Assembly: GCA_919903585.1 (NCBI GenBank)
Contig: CAKKST010000326.1
Location: forward strand, 13,556 to 20,934
Source of the DNA: Nitrospiria bacterium
GTDB lineage: Bacteria > Nitrospirota > CAKKRA01 > 9FT-COMBO-42-15
Reading direction: 5' to 3'
Length of the DNA stretch: 7,379 bases
In this document: piece by piece, positions 1 through 6,606 of the stretch
How the letters are laid out: every line of letters begins with the position of its first letter
Position numbering within the stretch: position 1 is the first letter of the stretch
Position numbers and translations under genes: made by a program
The notes under the pieces: model-generated
Database searches by the model: none
Told to the model about the DNA's origin: nothing
The model's input: only the letters and a program-made list of their open reading frames with translations

Positions 1-261
1 GGCATCCACGATTATATCGCTGAATATCCCCTTCTTAAACAGGAGTTCTATCCCTTTCCTGATCTTCCTTGTGGAATAGGGCTCGCCTGCCTTAATACCT
101 GTAATGGAAACAATCTCCGGCGCTGTTATCCCTGTCCTTGATTCAACCTCAATATTTAATATCTTCCTGTCTTCAATGCCCTCATCGCTGAATGCCTGAG
201 CAGGTAATAATATAGAGAACAAAATTATTAATGATACTACATAGAGCGCTAACCCTTTCAA
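1..261 (-). CDS. Omp85-family outer membrane assembly protein (BamA/TamA type), N-terminal part only
   Basis: This is the first 87 codons of a gene that continues beyond the left edge of the window. Residues 1-23 form a classical Sec signal peptide: a Lys, a long hydrophobic core, then Pro-Ala-Gln-Ala with likely cleavage after Ala23. From about residue 34 the sequence has the pattern of a first POTRA domain: ILNIEVES, then ITGIKAGEPYSTRKIRKGIE, then LFKKGIFSDIIVDA. This matches the POTRA pattern in which a Gly-x-Pro-Tyr turn is followed by a helix ending in 'G-(I/L/M)-F-x-D-(I/V)'. POTRA domains are the periplasmic part of Omp85 proteins, which insert beta-barrel proteins into the outer membrane. 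The start is TTG (259-261), chosen because AGGGG lies 5 bases upstream, no ATG or GTG is available in frame, and an in-frame stop lies just upstream. It begins 8 bases after the tamB stop, so the two are almost certainly co-transcribed. The fragment alone cannot separate BamA from TamA. The tamB neighbour is compatible with either, because lineages without TamA often pair TamB with BamA. Confidence 0.85.
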   Translation of the reverse strand, partial: MKGLALYVVSLIILFSILLPAQAFSDEGIEDRKILNIEVESRTGITAPEIVSITGIKAGEPYSTRKIRKGIELLFKKGIFSDIIVDA

Positions 262-266
262 TATTA

Positions 267-271
267 CCCCT
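267..271 (-). promoter_or_regulatory. Ribosome binding site of the Omp85 gene
   Basis: AGGGG on the minus strand lies 5 bases before the TTG start and overlaps the tamB stop codon. It supports the TTG start, and the overlap suggests translational coupling to tamB. Confidence 0.6.
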
Positions 272-3200
272 ATTTGAACTCAATCCTGAATTTTATGTCT
301 GCCCCGTATCTCCCGATTTCGTCACGCTCGCCGACGAGGGATATGTTTTTATTTAGTATATATTCTATCTGAAGCAATTGATCTTCTGTGGTCGCAAGGT
401 TTGTTGAGTATGTAACATAAAGGCTGTCCTCCCAGAATCGCTTGCTCACTGTAAGCCTTGGGCCTGCAGATGCCTTTGATGAAGAGTAGTATGGGTCAAC
501 CTGAAACCTTTCAAATCCCATAACATCCTGTAGCCGCTCCTCTATAACATCCTGAACCTGCCCTGTTGCAAAGGATGCCGCCTCCGTTGTGCCGACTGCC
601 TGCTCTGCCCCTGCAAGCTCCTCTGTTGTCTTTCCGACGGTTAAAAGGGCAAGGATATCGGTCTCATTCAAAGGCGGATCTGATACCAGTGTAAGGTTGA
701 AACGCTCTAAGGTGCCGGTAAGATTCAGGTTGATCTGATAATTCCTAACCTTGGATAATGCCTGAATATCAAAGACAGGGTTTATCCTTTCAGGATCAGT
801 AAAATCAACACGGCCTGAGATGACCTTGAATCGGTTTTTCCTGAAATATATCTCACCGTCAATAGCCTCCACCCTGCCCACAATAATCGGCCTGTTAATA
901 GTCCCTTTTAGAATAATATCTATCTCAAGGGGAAGCTTGGCTGTATTATTATTAATCCAGACATTCTCCTTTCCTTCTACACGGATATTAAGGTTTGTAT
1001 CGCCAAATATAGGCATCCTCTCGCCTGAAGGCTGGCGCACCTTCTGAAATTCCAGCAGTGCACTCTTCCAATCTACCCTCTTTTTATATTCACCCTTTTT
1101 AATTAATATATCCCCTTTTGCCAACCTCTCCTTTGCATCGCCCTGAAGGAATATATTCGCATCAATAGTGGATGAGAAGCCCTCCGGAAAATTAAATGCA
1201 GCATTGGATACGGTAAAATTCATCCCAAACCGCCCGAACCTGAAACCGCTCAGATCTATACGGCCTGACCCCTTTACTGTCCCGCCGCCTATGCTCCCCT
1301 CAAACTGATCTAACATGATCTCCTTCTCATTTAAGAAGAGGGCAATATTCACCTTTTCTACACGCTGGGAGAGAGTCCTACTCCTTAAAGCGCCATCCTT
1401 TATATTCAGCGCCCCCCTCACCTTTGGCTCAAACCACTCGCCGGAGAGCATAACTGCTGCATATGCCTTTCCCCTGCTGTATTCAAGCTCTTTGGTAAAG
1501 AGCCTCGTTATCTTCATGTCCGCCTCGCCGGAGAAATTCAGATTATATTCCTTAAACGGCCTGAGCCTTCCAGCGACCGACATGGCAGTCCCCTCGCCCT
1601 TTATCCTGAAGGAATCTATTATCGCCTCGCCAGCGCTGTATCTTACAACAATGTCACCATCATTAAAAACCTTATAGCCCATAATATCCGCATTTATATC
1701 AGTAAGGTTAATTGAGGCGGTAATATTATCAGTATCCCTGAGATTGCCCTCTGCCTCAATCTTACCTGTTGTTGAGATCATCATGGATGAAAATAGTTCA
1801 GGCTTATAAGGGCTGAGGAAGGTATTCAGTGGAAAATCCCTCAGATTTATCTCAACATTAAATGGAAGTCCTCCTTTTAGCTCTATCTCACCGCTTATCC
1901 TGTTTTTCTTTGCAAATAATCCTGCATCCAAACTAAAAACCATCTCCTTTATGCCAAATACTATCTCACCCGGACCTGAATCAGTATTCAGAAGGATCTT
2001 CCCATCTATCTCGGGCCTTTGAAAATCACCCTTTCCCTTCAAATCAAGTGTGAAACCTCCCTTTACTGGAAGCGCACCCCGCTTGTTTATCAGATTTATA
2101 TCCTGAAGTTCTATATTTGATGATGTAAGATGGCCTGACCATCCTGCCTTCTGGCCTGCCCTGCCATATTTCTCCTTTTTAAAACTGATAAATCCATAAC
2201 CGTTAAGAGCGCTCTTACCCTTTTTTATAATAATCTTCTGAAAGGCAATCTTATTAGTATCAAGATGCGCTGTAACAGCAGCGCTGTCAAACTCCTGGCC
2301 ATAGGCAGAGCCTGCTTCAAGATTCAGGCTCCCATCGCCTGAAAAATCATGCAGCGTCCCTTTAAAAGTGAGCGGCCCTGTTGCCTTCATGTAAAGCGGT
2401 ATCTCTTTATAAAAGATAGCGACAATGTCTTTAGGGCTACCATCCTTTACCTCTGCCCTTAGATCAAAATAGGGATTGCTAAAATTGATGCCATCATCAG
2501 CGCCTTTAAATCTAACTGAACCGTTTATCCTGTACTCTGATTCATCCTTTTCAATAAAAATATTTTTTACACTCAGCACGTCGCCTTTGTAATATATTTC
2601 ACCTGATGCCGTCGGCGCTGATACGCCCTTTACAGCGCCATCTTTAATAGTGAACTCAGCATCAACGATTGGTTCAAATAATAGACCTGTTATCCTGCCT
2701 GAGAGGGCCATATTCCCTGATGCGTGAGGATAGTTAAGTCTGCTGGTAATCTCATTTATGTCCTTTGATAAAAGGACAAGAGAGATATTCATCCCGCCAT
2801 TTTCATCTATTACGCCTGATAGATTAAGTGAAGACTTCTCAGAAGAGGCGCTGAGCCTTCCGATGTTCAATACGCCATTATTTAACTCAAAATCAGCATC
2901 AAATCCCTTTATCAGCGCCGCAGCCCTTTCAAGACCTTTTAGATTATCTTCTGCCGGTTTGAATCTCCCTGACATCCCTCCTTTTGCAAAGATATCCTTT
3001 TTATTAAAACCCTTTCCTGAAAAACCTACATTAAAATTTATCTCCTTTTTTATCAGTGGTAATTCTGCTATTGATGATAAAAGTGGATCAGGGTCAAGCC
3101 TCTTTGCATCTAATACGCCTTTATATGCCGGCATGTCATTGGCAAAGGATACATCCAGCTCTCCTGTGACAGCGCCATTAAGAATATCGCCCTTTAAGGA

Positions 3201-3983
3201 CGATATTACGAGCCTTTTTTCTTCTTCTTTATAAAAACCCTTTGCAGTGATGGTTCCAATAGATTTATCATTGATGTTTATATTTTTCAGGACAATCGTC
3301 CCTTCCCTTTTCCTGCTGAGCCTTACATTGCCTTCCAGTTCCCTTGAATGCCATGAGGCGGATTTCAGTTTTACCATTATATCTTCTACATTAAAGCCTG
3401 CCTTATGCTCCATACTGAAAATATCGGTGCGGTTATCAATGTTTAAGCCTTTTATCTCCCCTGTTAATCCCCTCTTCCTGCTGTCAATATCAATCGCCCC
3501 ATTTACAACAACCCACCTCTTTATTAACTTCTTTATTAAAGGCCTCTTGAGCAGTTCTATTGTCCTTTCAAGGAGGGCAGAGTAATTATCGCCTGATACA
3601 GGGTCTTCTTCTATCCATACATGCGGGTTCTGAATCTGGAGCTTCGTAATCATAAGGGTCTTATATATAAGGGCAGTGGCGCGGAAATTTATCTTTATCT
3701 TTTCCACATGAAGGACTTTTTCATTCTTAAACCGCGGCCTGTTTGGAATAGAAAACCTGTTTATCTCCAGATAGGTGGGAAATATATGAAATGTAAAACC
3801 CTCTATAACAATCTTCTCTCCTAATCTCTCCTCAAGCCAGCCTGTTACATACCCCTTAACAGCATCAGAGACATAACTGCTCCTTAGGGCAGCATTTATT
3901 CCCAGTATCAATAACAGAATAGAAATAGCTATTATAATTAAGGTTCTTTTTTTTTGCTTTATCTTTGCAATTCTCTTCCTCAA
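270..3983 (-). CDS. tamB: TamB-family translocation and assembly module protein (AsmA-like N-terminus, DUF490 C-terminus)
   Basis: This is a very large envelope protein of 1237 aa from the preferred start, about the length of E. coli TamB. TamB proteins are anchored in the inner membrane and extend a long beta-rich groove across the periplasm to an Omp85 partner. They are implicated in outer-membrane protein assembly and in phospholipid transport between the membranes. Seen here are a basic N-terminus, a single hydrophobic segment at about residues 14-32, an AsmA-like N-terminal region ('LHVEKIKINF', 'NPHVWIEEDPVSGDNYSALL'), then roughly 800 residues of repetitive beta-strand sequence rich in 'GxIxLKGG'-type turns. 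The C-terminal TamB/DUF490 domain carries hallmark motifs: 'GRVDFTDPERINPVFDIQA' and, at about residues 1101-1118, 'SDPPLNETDILALLTVGK'. The start is uncertain. A GTG at 4037 would add 18 residues, but its only purine stretch (TAAGG) lies directly against it. The TTG at 3981-3983 has GGGAG 6 bases upstream and places the anchor close to the N-terminus, as in relatives. It lies between the DUF1844 gene (56-base gap) and the Omp85 gene (8-base gap). Confidence 0.93.
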   Translation of the reverse strand: MRKRIAKIKQKKRTLIIIAISILLLILGINAALRSSYVSDAVKGYVTGWLEERLGEKIVIEGFTFHIFPTYLEINRFSIPNRPRFKNEKVLHVEKIKINFRATALIYKTLMITKLQIQNPHVWIEEDPVSGDNYSALLERTIELLKRPLIKKLIKRWVVVNGAIDIDSRKRGLTGEIKGLNIDNRTDIFSMEHKAGFNVEDIMVKLKSASWHSRELEGNVRLSRKREGTIVLKNININDKSIGTITAKGFYKEEEKRLVISSLKGDILNGAVTGELDVSFANDMPAYKGVLDAKRLDPDPLLSSIAELPLIKKEINFNVGFSGKGFNKKDIFAKGGMSGRFKPAEDNLKGLERAAALIKGFDADFELNNGVLNIGRLSASSEKSSLNLSGVIDENGGMNISLVLLSKDINEITSRLNYPHASGNMALSGRITGLLFEPIVDAEFTIKDGAVKGVSAPTASGEIYYKGDVLSVKNIFIEKDESEYRINGSVRFKGADDGINFSNPYFDLRAEVKDGSPKDIVAIFYKEIPLYMKATGPLTFKGTLHDFSGDGSLNLEAGSAYGQEFDSAAVTAHLDTNKIAFQKIIIKKGKSALNGYGFISFKKEKYGRAGQKAGWSGHLTSSNIELQDINLINKRGALPVKGGFTLDLKGKGDFQRPEIDGKILLNTDSGPGEIVFGIKEMVFSLDAGLFAKKNRISGEIELKGGLPFNVEINLRDFPLNTFLSPYKPELFSSMMISTTGKIEAEGNLRDTDNITASINLTDINADIMGYKVFNDGDIVVRYSAGEAIIDSFRIKGEGTAMSVAGRLRPFKEYNLNFSGEADMKITRLFTKELEYSRGKAYAAVMLSGEWFEPKVRGALNIKDGALRSRTLSQRVEKVNIALFLNEKEIMLDQFEGSIGGGTVKGSGRIDLSGFRFGRFGMNFTVSNAAFNFPEGFSSTIDANIFLQGDAKERLAKGDILIKKGEYKKRVDWKSALLEFQKVRQPSGERMPIFGDTNLNIRVEGKENVWINNNTAKLPLEIDIILKGTINRPIIVGRVEAIDGEIYFRKNRFKVISGRVDFTDPERINPVFDIQALSKVRNYQINLNLTGTLERFNLTLVSDPPLNETDILALLTVGKTTEELAGAEQAVGTTEAASFATGQVQDVIEERLQDVMGFERFQVDPYYSSSKASAGPRLTVSKRFWEDSLYVTYSTNLATTEDQLLQIEYILNKNISLVGERDEIGRYGADIKFRIEFK

Positions 3984-3989
3984 GACAAT

Positions 3990-3994
3990 CTCCC
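3990..3994 (-). promoter_or_regulatory. Ribosome binding site deciding the tamB TTG start
   Basis: GGGAG on the minus strand, 6 bases before TTG (3981-3983). The upstream GTG at 4037 has no properly spaced Shine-Dalgarno sequence, so this site favours the shorter protein. Confidence 0.55.
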
Positions 3995-4023
3995 GGAGGT
4001 TATCATAAAATGAGAGGCAGGAC

Positions 4024-4035
4024 GTACGGCCGTAC
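4024..4035. repeat. 12-base perfect palindrome between DUF1844 and tamB
   Basis: GTACGGCCGTAC is perfectly self-complementary. It lies 5 bases downstream of the DUF1844 stop and ahead of the preferred tamB start. There is no loop, so it is not a good RNA hairpin. It could be a protein-binding site or chance. If the GTG at 4037 were used, the palindrome would be coding. Confidence 0.4.
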
Positions 4036-4039
4036 ACCC

Positions 4040-4483
4040 TTACTTAGAGGTATTCATTTTCTTTGTCTTTTCCATATATTTCATCCTCAGGGTATAGAGG
4101 AGGTTTTTCATTAATGTCTCTTCATCCTTTGTCAGATTACCCCTTGTCTTTTCTTCAAGGACTGAAAGCAGGTCTATTGTCTCCTGTGCCTGAGGAAGAT
4201 CTATTCCACTTGCCCCTGTAAAGGGATCCGCCTCCTCGCCCAATTGGATAAGCGCCGAATGTGCGAGAGAGAATATAAAAGAGCTGAAATCAATATGCGG
4301 CAAACGAGCCTGCAAACCTTCTTCCTGTTCTGCCACTTTTTCCCTGATTACCTTTGCCTTTCCTTTTTCCGGGGCTGCCTTTGGCCTCTCCTCCTCTGCC
4401 CTTTTCTTTTCCCCTGCAGCCTGAGCCTCGTCAAAACTTATCCTTTTGTCTGTAACCTTAAAATCTTTTTCATCTTCTTCCAC
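4040..4483 (-). CDS. DUF1844 domain protein of unknown function
   Basis: A small, probably cytoplasmic protein of 147 aa with no signal peptide or membrane segment. Residues 1-60 are low-complexity and highly charged (Lys, Glu and Ala rich), after a short 'DFKVTDKR' motif. Residues about 64-138 match the DUF1844 pattern: 'IDFSSFIFSLAHSALIQLGE', then 'LPQAQETIDLLSVLEEKTRG', 'NLTKDEETLMKNLLYTLRMKYME'. This domain is widespread in diderm bacteria such as deltaproteobacteria, Nitrospirota and Planctomycetes, and I know of no established function. The GTG at 4481-4483 is preferred because GGAGG lies 8 bases upstream. A TTG five codons earlier (4498) overlaps that Shine-Dalgarno sequence and so cannot use it. 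The gene is followed by tamB after a short gap and preceded by a repeat-bearing spacer after the SPOR gene. Its place at the head of tamB and Omp85 suggests, by inference only, a role tied to envelope assembly. Confidence 0.88.
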   Translation of the reverse strand: MEEDEKDFKVTDKRISFDEAQAAGEKKRAEEERPKAAPEKGKAKVIREKVAEQEEGLQARLPHIDFSSFIFSLAHSALIQLGEEADPFTGASGIDLPQAQETIDLLSVLEEKTRGNLTKDEETLMKNLLYTLRMKYMEKTKKMNTSK

Positions 4484-4491
4484 GATATTCA

Positions 4492-4496
4492 CCTCC
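4492..4496 (-). promoter_or_regulatory. Ribosome binding site deciding the DUF1844 GTG start
   Basis: A strong GGAGG on the minus strand, 8 bases before GTG (4481-4483). It overlaps the alternative TTG start at 4496-4498, which makes that longer form unlikely. Confidence 0.65.
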
Positions 4497-4519
4497 AAAA
4501 TTTAAGACTCCTTTATTCA

Positions 4520-4636
4520 GTCATTCCCGCAGAGCCTCTGAGCGGGAATCTATAAATAGACAAAACTGGATTCCTGCTGCCCCTGATTGAATCTGTCAGG
4601 GGCTGTCCCATACTTTAGATATGTGGCAGGAATGAC
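4520..4636. repeat. Hairpin-type interspersed repeat, copy 1 (MITE/REP-like)
   Basis: A 117-base element bounded by imperfect inverted ends: GTCATTCCCGC (4520-4530) and GCAGGAATGAC (4626-4636), with one mismatch. Its left half is a perfect hairpin, ATTCCCGC (4523-4530) with GCGGGAAT (4542-4549) and an 11-base loop. Its right half is a nested structure: ATTCCTGC (4570-4577) pairs with GCAGGAAT (4626-4633), enclosing GCCCCTGA (4579-4586) pairing with TCAGGGGC (4596-4603). It carries no coding sequence and no obvious target-site duplication. It sits between the SPOR and DUF1844 genes and would be transcribed if they are co-transcribed. Copy 2 at 6667-6769 shares the left half. Confidence 0.75.
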
Positions 4637-4641
4637 AAAAT

Positions 4642-4655
4642 GTGAAAATTTTCAC
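4642..4655. repeat. 14-base palindrome across the SPOR gene stop codon
   Basis: GTGAAAATTTTCAC is perfectly self-complementary and covers the TGA stop (4652-4654). It is AT-rich with no loop and is not followed by a T-tract on the minus strand, so I do not call it a terminator. It may be chance. Confidence 0.35.
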
Positions 4656-5398
4656 TCCGTAGTAAATGTGATAAAGGAATTAAACCCCTCTTTGCCCTTC
4701 AGTTTGGACTGCAAACTCTGCGCATCCGGCCTTGTTTCAAATCTCCCGACCCTCACCCTAAACCACACGCCCTTTTGAGAAATAGTAACCGGAACTATGT
4801 ATGAGTCATAGCCCTTCTTCTTTAGCCTTCCTGCAAGCTCCTCTGCAGTATCCTTTTCCTTAAAGGCAGCGATCTGCAATGTGTATCTCTTTTCCTTTGC
4901 CGCAATACTCTCTCTTGCCTTTTCTTTCTTTACAACATTCTCTTTTTTTATGGCAGCCTCTTTTTTCTGCTCCTTTTTCTTTGCCTTTTCCTTCTTCTCC
5001 TCCTTTACAACCTCTTTTTTCTCCTTTTTCTCACCTGTATCCTGTTCCTTCTCTTTTACCTTCTCCCGTACCTTTTCCTTTTGTCCATCCTGCGGCTTCA
5101 GCGGAACAGTCCCCTTTTCATTCTGGAGGGTTTTATAAAATGTGAATTCCTCTTTCTCCTCACCAACTATTGGATTCTTATTCTTTGCCTCCTTTGTCCC
5201 TTCTGCTTTTTTATCTGCTGCAATAGGCGCTTTGCCTGTATCCTCCTTTGCGATTTCAGTAAGGGCACGGTGCACCGTGTCCTTACTCCAGAACCATTTA
5301 TTAACCACAATACCAAGGACAAAGAAAAGTAATGCCACAAGAAGGAGGACTAAAATTACTAACTTTGCCTTATTATTTTTTTCCCTTTCTCTTATCAT
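4652..5398 (-). CDS. Membrane-anchored SPOR-domain protein (FtsN-like layout)
   Basis: A 248-aa bitopic protein. It has a short basic cytoplasmic tail (residues 1-12), one transmembrane helix (about 13-32), a periplasmic linker and a C-terminal SPOR domain (about 171-247). SPOR domains bind denuded septal peptidoglycan glycan strands and recruit proteins to division sites. The domain shows 'RYTLQIAAFKEKDTAEELAG', 'LKKKGYDSYIVPV' and 'WFRVRVGRF', the usual beta-alpha-beta-beta-alpha-beta pattern. Residues 85-91 read FTFYKTL, a short segment I associate with SPOR proteins of deltaproteobacterial type, followed by a linker (about 104-170) almost entirely of Lys, Glu and Ala. The ATG start has a GAGG/AGGGGG Shine-Dalgarno sequence immediately upstream. 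It lies 88 bases after queA and is followed by a repeat-bearing spacer. The layout is that of FtsN and DamX relatives, but a specific division role is inference, so no symbol is given. Confidence 0.9.
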   Translation of the reverse strand: MIREREKNNKAKLVILVLLLVALLFFVLGIVVNKWFWSKDTVHRALTEIAKEDTGKAPIAADKKAEGTKEAKNKNPIVGEEKEEFTFYKTLQNEKGTVPLKPQDGQKEKVREKVKEKEQDTGEKKEKKEVVKEEKKEKAKKKEQKKEAAIKKENVVKKEKARESIAAKEKRYTLQIAAFKEKDTAEELAGRLKKKGYDSYIVPVTISQKGVWFRVRVGRFETRPDAQSLQSKLKGKEGFNSFITFTTE

Positions 5399-5400
5399 AC

Positions 5401-5414
5401 CCCCTCAGTAGGGG
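5401..5414 (-). promoter_or_regulatory. Possible hairpin masking the SPOR gene ribosome binding site
   Basis: On the minus strand CCCCT (5414-5410), ACTG, AGGGG (5405-5401) forms a perfect 5-bp hairpin whose 3' arm is the Shine-Dalgarno sequence of the SPOR gene. Three bases of its 5' arm are shared with the stronger hairpin at 5412-5432, so the two cannot form together. Regulation is speculative. Confidence 0.3.
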
Positions 5415-5432
5415 CGAGGCGCCGCCTCGCCC
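5412..5432. repeat. GC-rich inverted repeat in the queA-SPOR spacer
   Basis: GGGCGAGGC (5412-5420), loop GCC, GCCTCGCCC (5424-5432): a perfect 9-bp stem. On the minus strand no T-tract follows, so it is not a standard terminator for queA. It resembles 'GGGGCGAGG…CCTCGCCC' intergenic repeats that I recall from several bacterial groups. Confidence 0.6.
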
Positions 5433-5450
5433 TCTTTGGGCAACCCCCTG

Positions 5451-5466
5451 CCTGTCGGCAGACAGG
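5451..5466. repeat. Small inverted repeat just after queA
   Basis: CCTGTC (5451-5456), loop GGCA, GACAGG (5461-5466). An alternative pairing, CTGCC (5448-5452) with GGCAG (5457-5461), overlaps it. It belongs to the 'CCTGCC…GGCAGGCAGG' style of intergenic palindrome. No T-tract follows on either strand. Confidence 0.45.
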
Positions 5467-5486
5467 AACGGATCGCCACTGCTCTT

Positions 5487-6497
5487 CTATATTATCAGCA
5501 TTGCATCACCATAGCTATAAAATCTGTACCCCCCCTTTATAGCCTCATCATATGCCCTGAGTATAAGCTCCCTGCCTGCAAAGGCAGAGACAAGCATTAA
5601 GAGCGTTGATTTTGGAAGATGAAAATTTGTCAGCATCGCATCAACCATCTTAAATCTAAAAGGCGGATAGATAAAGAACTCAGAATATCCCTCCTTTGGC
5701 CTGAGAATCCCTGACCCATCCGCAGCAGACTCCAGCGCCTTGGCAGATGTTGTGCCCACTGCAATCACCCTTCCCCTGCCCTTTTTCACATCATTTACAG
5801 CCCTTGCAGCATCCTCTGTTATCCTGAAATATTCAGGCTCCATCCTGTGCTGGCTGACATCATTACACTTAACAGGCTTAAATGTCCCGGGGCCGACATG
5901 AAGGGTTATATCTTCTATCCTTATTCCTTTGTTTTTTATCCTCTCAATAATGCCCTGTGAAAAATGCAGCCCTGCAGTAGGCGCTGCAACAGCCCCTTTT
6001 ACCTTTGCATATACTGTCTGATATCTTTTTCTGTCAGACACTGTTGCATCCCTCTTTATATATGGCGGAAGCGGAACCTGGCCGCAGCTTTCTATCAGCC
6101 TTTCCAGTCCATCAAACCTAATCCTTTTTCTTCCCTCCCCTAAATCCTCCTCTATCTCTGCCTTCAGTTTATTGTTAAAAATGACAATCGCACCTTTTTT
6201 TAGGGATCCCCCTGTCATGCATTCCCATCTTCCCCCGCCAATATCCCTCAATAATAAAACCTCAATCCTGCCTCCGGTAACCTTCTTCCCAGACAACCGT
6301 GCAGGAAATACCTTTGTGTTATTCAGTATAAGCAGGTCACCCTGCTTTAGATAATCTATTATATCAGAAAATCGCCTGTGTTCAATACTCCCCGCCCTTC
6401 TGGAGAGAACCAGCAATCTGGAATCACTTCTTCTCTTTGCAGGATATTGGGCAATCAGATGGGAGGGCAAAAAATAATCAAAATCAGATAACTGCAT
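5487..6497 (-). CDS. queA: S-adenosylmethionine:tRNA ribosyltransferase-isomerase QueA
   Basis: A full-length 336-aa cytoplasmic enzyme of queuosine biosynthesis. It transfers and isomerises the ribosyl part of AdoMet onto preQ1 in the wobble position (34) of tRNAs with GUN anticodons, giving epoxyqueuosine. Family motifs run from end to end: 'LSDFDYFLPSHLIAQYPAKR' and 'SRLLVL' at residues 3-31, 'GDLLILNNTKVFPARL' at 53-68, 'LPPYIKR' at 143-149, 'RYQTVYA' with 'GAVAAPTAGLHFS' at 158-180, 'LHVGPGTFKPV' at 199-209, 'HRMEPEYF' at 217-224, 'AVGTTSAKALES' at 246-257, and 'TNFHLPKSTLLMLVSAFAG' with 'YRFYSYGDAMLI' at the C-terminus. Nothing looks truncated or damaged. The ATG is at the conserved family N-terminus but has no Shine-Dalgarno sequence. 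A strong promoter directly upstream predicts a leaderless mRNA. No other queuosine gene (tgt, queG/queH, queC-F) is visible in the window. Confidence 0.97.
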   Translation of the reverse strand: MQLSDFDYFLPSHLIAQYPAKRRSDSRLLVLSRRAGSIEHRRFSDIIDYLKQGDLLILNNTKVFPARLSGKKVTGGRIEVLLLRDIGGGRWECMTGGSLKKGAIVIFNNKLKAEIEEDLGEGRKRIRFDGLERLIESCGQVPLPPYIKRDATVSDRKRYQTVYAKVKGAVAAPTAGLHFSQGIIERIKNKGIRIEDITLHVGPGTFKPVKCNDVSQHRMEPEYFRITEDAARAVNDVKKGRGRVIAVGTTSAKALESAADGSGILRPKEGYSEFFIYPPFRFKMVDAMLTNFHLPKSTLLMLVSAFAGRELILRAYDEAIKGGYRFYSYGDAMLII

Positions 6498-6504
6498 TGT
6501 TTAA

Positions 6505-6533
6505 ATAATAACACAATCATCCTTTGGTATCAA
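6505..6533 (-). promoter_or_regulatory. Sigma70-type promoter of queA, predicting a leaderless mRNA
   Basis: On the minus strand TTGATA (6533-6528; five of six consensus bases) is followed by exactly 17 bases and TATTAT (6510-6505; five of six). TGT immediately before the -10 supplies an extended -10 (TGn). The normal spacing puts transcription start at about 6498, one base before the queA ATG (6497-6495). Confidence 0.65.
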
Positions 6534-6586
6534 GCACGCATCGGAAAAAAGGACATGCCCATACTGACCCGCCTGCAGTAGGGTTA

Positions 6587-6606
6587 TTCTTTAAAGAACA
6601 GGTTCT
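6587..6606. repeat. Overlapping palindromes upstream of the queA promoter
   Basis: TTCTTTAAAGAA (6587-6598) is a perfect 12-base palindrome. It overlaps AGAAC-AG-GTTCT (6595-6606), an inverted repeat with a 2-base spacer. The group lies about 55 bases upstream of the queA -35 box, where an operator could sit. No known regulator motif was matched. Confidence 0.35.

Noticed and set aside
2758..3585. Plus-strand open frames opposite tamB
   Set aside because: Ser/Phe/Leu/Pro-rich translations typical of the complement of a Lys/Asp/Gly-rich gene. TamB motifs on the minus strand are clear.
4520..4636. CRISPR array or tRNA made from the repeated hairpins
   Set aside because: There are only two dispersed copies about 2 kb apart, with no regular spacers, no cloverleaf and no cas genes.
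4879..5145. Plus-strand open frames rich in Ser, Phe and Leu
   Set aside because: They are the complement of the Lys/Glu linker of the SPOR protein. Such composition always leaves long open antisense frames.
5412..5432. Rho-independent terminator of queA
   Set aside because: The stem is strong, but on the minus strand it is followed by CTACTGAGG with no T-tract.
6595..6606. LexA/SOS box (GAAC-N4-GTTC)
   Set aside because: The half-sites are separated by 2 bases instead of 4, and queA is not a typical SOS gene.
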